Notes under the pieces: model-generated | Databases searched by the model: none | Seen by the model: only the letters and a program-made list of their open reading frames with translations | What the model was told of the DNA's origin: nothing | IMG/VR virus record: IMGVR_UViG_3300037324_000037 | Coordinates: 1-36,318 of that record | DNA: 36,318 bases | Strand: one strand, 5' to 3' | From: a virus | Program-made: the position numbers and the translations under genes | Part shown: positions 34,799 to 36,318 of the stretch, piece by piece | Numbering within the stretch: position 1 is the stretch's first letter | How the letters are laid out: each line of letters opens with the position of its first letter

Positions 34799-34945
34799 TT
34801 ACTTGTTTTTTGCCGTCTTTGCGGACTTTTTAAAGTCTTTCGCGGACGGCGCGGCCTTGGAGCCGACCGGGTTCATGCGCTCTTTCGATCCTGCTTTGAT
34901 GCGATCTTGTTTCGCATTGATGTTTGCGTACAGTCCTGCTTTCAT
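34799..34945 (-). CDS. Small basic conserved phage protein (48 aa)
   Basis: ATG 34945 to TAA 34799 encodes MKAGLYANINAKQDRIKAGS then KERMNPVGSKAAPSAKDFKKSAKTAKNK. I recognise this type ('MKAGLYANINAK..RI.AGS.EKM..PGSKGAPTAK.FK..AKTAK') as a recurrent short, Lys-rich phage protein without known function. It is intrinsically disordered in appearance, with a repeated KxAKTAK tail. It follows Rz on the minus strand. Direct and inverted repeats seen at 34812-34850 are explained by its codons. Confidence 0.82.
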   Translation of the reverse strand: MKAGLYANINAKQDRIKAGSKERMNPVGSKAAPSAKDFKKSAKTAKNK

Positions 34946-35009
34946 GGTCACCGTTCTTTCTGTTGGTTGAGTAGTTTTTACTTGCGATCTAGGTGCGCAG
35001 TATGCCAGA

Positions 35010-35534
35010 TCACCGCGTCAGGGCTTCGCGGGCTTCGCCGTACCTGCGCTGGCAGGCGGCACCGGCAAAGTGGGCGTCGTCAGCCGCGAGAGCCAAGATT
35101 CCCGCAGCCTCGTCAGCCCGCTCTCGCAAGTCGGAGAGCAAATTGGCGGCAGCGCTGGCTGCTGCGCGTACCTCGGCAGCGGTGGCATCTGCGCGGGTTT
35201 GACCGGCAAGCTCGGCAGTGGCGCGGGCGGCGTCGCGCAGCCGGATAGCAACAACAGCGCCAGCGACACGCTCGGCAGTGCGAGCCGCGTTAGCCGCGGC
35301 GATTTCTTTGGCGTGTATTTCGACGGCATCATTCAGCTCCTGCTCGATCTGTCGGTTTTTCGATTCTTGATTCGCTCGGGCCGTCTGCTGCGCTAGGCGC
35401 TCGATATTCCAGAGCGCCTGAGTACTCGCCGTCCCGGATCGCACCCCGCTGTTGTGCGCGTACCAAACACCAGCGGCAAGTAAGATGCTGATAGCCGTGG
35501 TCGCAGCTATTCGGGAGGACAGGGGTGTCCACAT
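35010..35534 (-). CDS. Rz: Rz-like inner-membrane spanin (DUF2514-type)
   Basis: ATG 35534 is preceded by GGAGG with six-base spacing; a longer frame to 35612 lacks such a site. The 174-aa product has a single N-terminal TM segment (residues about 8-26, RIAATTAISILLAAGVWYA) and a long Ala/Glu/Arg periplasmic helix (AQQTARANQESKNRQIEQELNDAVE...) suited to the coiled coil of an i-spanin. The DUF2514-like layout and the nested lipoprotein gene identify it as Rz. Together with Rz1 it fuses inner and outer membranes in the last step of lysis. Confidence 0.88.
   Translation of the reverse strand: MWTPLSSRIAATTAISILLAAGVWYAHNSGVRSGTASTQALWNIERLAQQTARANQESKNRQIEQELNDAVEIHAKEIAAANAARTAERVAGAVVAIRLRDAARATAELAGQTRADATAAEVRAAASAAANLLSDLRERADEAAGILALAADDAHFAGAACQRRYGEAREALTR
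35018..35332 (-). CDS. Rz1: Rz1-like outer-membrane lipoprotein spanin, nested in Rz
   Basis: Fully inside Rz in another frame. MMPSKYTPKKSPRLTRLALPSVSLALLLLSGC is a lipoprotein signal peptide: a basic start, a hydrophobic core and lipobox LSGC with Cys32. The mature part (73 residues) is Pro-rich (TPPAPLPSLPVKPAQMPPLP), the classic o-spanin composition. Two extra Cys (ICSPTC) could form a disulfide or dimer. Its partner is Rz. Embedded Rz/Rz1 pairs are known from lambda-like phages. Confidence 0.9.
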   Translation of the reverse strand: MMPSKYTPKKSPRLTRLALPSVSLALLLLSGCATPPAPLPSLPVKPAQMPPLPRYAQQPALPPICSPTCESGLTRLRESWLSRLTTPTLPVPPASAGTAKPAKP

Positions 35535-35593
35535 CAAAGCCCTCCGTTCAGTTTTGCGGCTGTTTCCGAGTCCAACGGCTTGCGATTGCTCAT
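35534..35593 (-). CDS. Mini-ORF (19 aa) upstream of Rz
   Basis: ATG 35593 overlaps the previous stop as ATGA, and its TGA overlaps the Rz start as TGATG. It reads MSNRKPLDSETAAKLNGGL and fills the gap exactly, with the Rz ribosome-binding site inside its last codons. It may serve mainly to hand ribosomes to Rz; a real peptide function is doubtful. Confidence 0.42.
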   Translation of the reverse strand: MSNRKPLDSETAAKLNGGL

Positions 35594-36018
35594 GCCACAT
35601 ACTCCAGCTCAATCAGCACCAGCCCCATAGCGGCCAACACTGCCAGCGCATCGTTACCTGGGCAAGCGGTCAGCTTGTTGGGCATTGCTGCTACTGGCTC
35701 CAGGCTGTACACCAATGCCGTCTGCGCTCGACGTGCTGCGTACATGTCAATAATGCCATCACCACCGGGGCTACCAACACCTTCCTCGTCGGCAGTTTCG
35801 CCAACAACATCCCACTGTGGCCGCTGCAATTCGCCCTGCAATCTTTCAACCAGATTTTTGGGAGCCACGAAGGAGGCACAGGAATACAAATTTCCCGCTG
35901 CGTCCTGCCAATTTGGCTCTCCATAGGTAAGCGCATCTGCCGGGCCATAGCACAGCACCATTGCAAGGTGGTTCGCGTCGCCTCGCAATGCGGCAGGACA
36001 AGCGGCTGTTACTCTCAT
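35590..36018 (-). CDS. Conserved protein after the tail fibre (142 aa), unknown
   Basis: MRVTAACPAALRGDANHLAMVLCYGPADALTYGEPNWQDAAGNLYSCASFVAP, then helix ERLQGELQRPQWDVV and a C-terminal AMPNKLTACPGNDALAVLAAMGLVLIELE. The phrase 'AACPAALRGDANHLAMVLGYGPADALTYGEPNWQDAAGNLY' is one I recall from genes following tail fibres in Burkholderiales prophages. Its role may be fibre assembly, but that is inference from position. It is coupled to the fibre by ATGA and to the next mini-ORF by ATGA. Confidence 0.7.
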   Translation of the reverse strand: MRVTAACPAALRGDANHLAMVLCYGPADALTYGEPNWQDAAGNLYSCASFVAPKNLVERLQGELQRPQWDVVGETADEEGVGSPGGDGIIDMYAARRAQTALVYSLEPVAAMPNKLTACPGNDALAVLAAMGLVLIELEYVA

Positions 36019-36318
36019 ATCGTAACTCCAGTCTTTTCGGCCAAGTATTTTTCGATTGACGTGATTTCTTCCAGCGTTGATTGGGTGTTACGAGCAACTA
36101 GCCCGTACATGCGGCCTTTATAAAAAGAGCTAGCTAGTACAAGGGGATCATAAACGCCTATGAATAGCGGCCCTGCAAGAAGTTGTGTGGGGTTAGGCGT
36201 TCCGTATGCCACAATGTCACTTGAAACTCCGTCCAATCTAATTTTCGAACCTGAACTTTTGTGGGTGCTCCAATTTGCTATGTTCCAGGTAGCGACATGA
36301 TTGATGCCTGGAGCGAGT
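36015..36318 (-). CDS. Tail fibre / receptor-binding protein, C-terminal part
   Basis: This is the continuation of the tail-fibre gene that begins at 1083. Unique sequence is 36015-36191 (58 codons plus stop); the rest duplicates bases 1-127. The end reads as the closing strands of the LamG-like domain, with a short helical tail ending in YLAEKTGVTI. The stop overlaps the next start (36018) as ATGA, so the two products are translationally coupled. A TTG at 36236 could be mistaken for a start, but it is internal to the 419-aa frame. Confidence 0.85.
   Translation of the reverse strand, partial: LAPGINHVATWNIANWSTHKSSGSKIRLDGVSSDIVAYGTPNPTQLLAGPLFIGVYDPLVLASSFYKGRMYGLVARNTQSTLEEITSIEKYLAEKTGVTI
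36192..36318. repeat. Terminal direct repeat, right copy
   Basis: Exact duplicate of bases 1-127. It lies inside the tail-fibre gene on the minus strand, so it is not a separate element. It should be trimmed when the genome is circularised. Confidence 0.95.

Noticed and set aside
34812-34850. Inverted and direct repeats (GCCGTC/GACGGC, GTCTTT copies) as an attachment site or RNA hairpin
   Set aside because: They are explained by Lys/Ala/Ser codons of the 48-aa gene on the minus strand.
35329-35532. 67-aa minus-strand frame starting MDTPVLPNSC in the Rz region
   Set aside because: It overlaps the Rz N-terminus in another frame; Rz and Rz1 account for the region, and no ribosome-binding site supports this frame.

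Overview
The window is one complete tailed-phage genome assembled as a circle and cut at an arbitrary point. The first 127 bases (1-127) recur exactly as the last 127 (36192-36318), so the unit genome is 36,191 bp. A tail-fibre gene is cut by the window ends and reads through when they are joined. The genome has a lambda-like terminase, a lambda-like portal, a capsid gene fused to its protease, a long non-contractile tail module with a short tape measure, and no sheath, so it is a siphovirus. GC-rich sequence and gene types familiar from Burkholderiales (Comamonadaceae-like) phages suggest a betaproteobacterial host; this is inference. No integrase, transposase, protelomerase or partition gene was found, although a repressor/Cro-type switch is present.

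Layout. A control region at about 27.76-28.67 kb holds a CI-like repressor gene (27793-28236) flanked by two nearly identical, outward-facing promoters. In each, two copies of a 15-bp operator lie exactly 25 bp apart, one of them inside the -35/-10 spacer, much like lambda OL/PL and OR/PR. Leftward (minus strand) the order is: Cro/YdaS-like regulator, small early proteins, replication initiator (with candidate origin iterons inside it), DnaB-like helicase, terminase small and large subunits, several small genes, an HTH protein, a Dam-like methylase, then head (gpW, portal, protease-capsid, DUF2190), neck, tail tube, frameshifted tail chaperones, tape measure, tail tip, protein J and fibre. Lysis genes (putative holin, GH108 endolysin) follow, then across the window junction the tail fibre, and at the right end Rz/Rz1 and a 48-aa gene. 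Nearly all these genes overlap by ATGA or TGATG.

Rightward (plus strand, 28.69-34.46 kb) lies an operon of small accessory genes: tail-anchored or single-TM proteins, an HD-domain phosphohydrolase, winged-helix and Myb-like proteins, a Cys-periodic hexapeptide-repeat protein, a paralogous pair, an Ala-rich repeat protein and a wHTH protein. It ends at a bidirectional terminator (34462-34499). Next to this is a roughly 300-bp gene-free stretch whose sequence forms two tandem structured units with matching hairpins and complementary loops: a candidate structured RNA.

Other points of interest: a canonical A AAA AAC -1 frameshift site in the tail chaperones; a two-gene plus-strand cassette (18.28-18.79 kb) with its own promoter and perfect palindromic operator, embedded among minus-strand genes; a recombination scar with a chimeric 25-codon ORF downstream of the terminase; a receptor-binding-type domain inserted into a tail protein; and several duplicated hairpins and repeats. 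All calls rest on reading the sequence and recalled family features; no database search was run.
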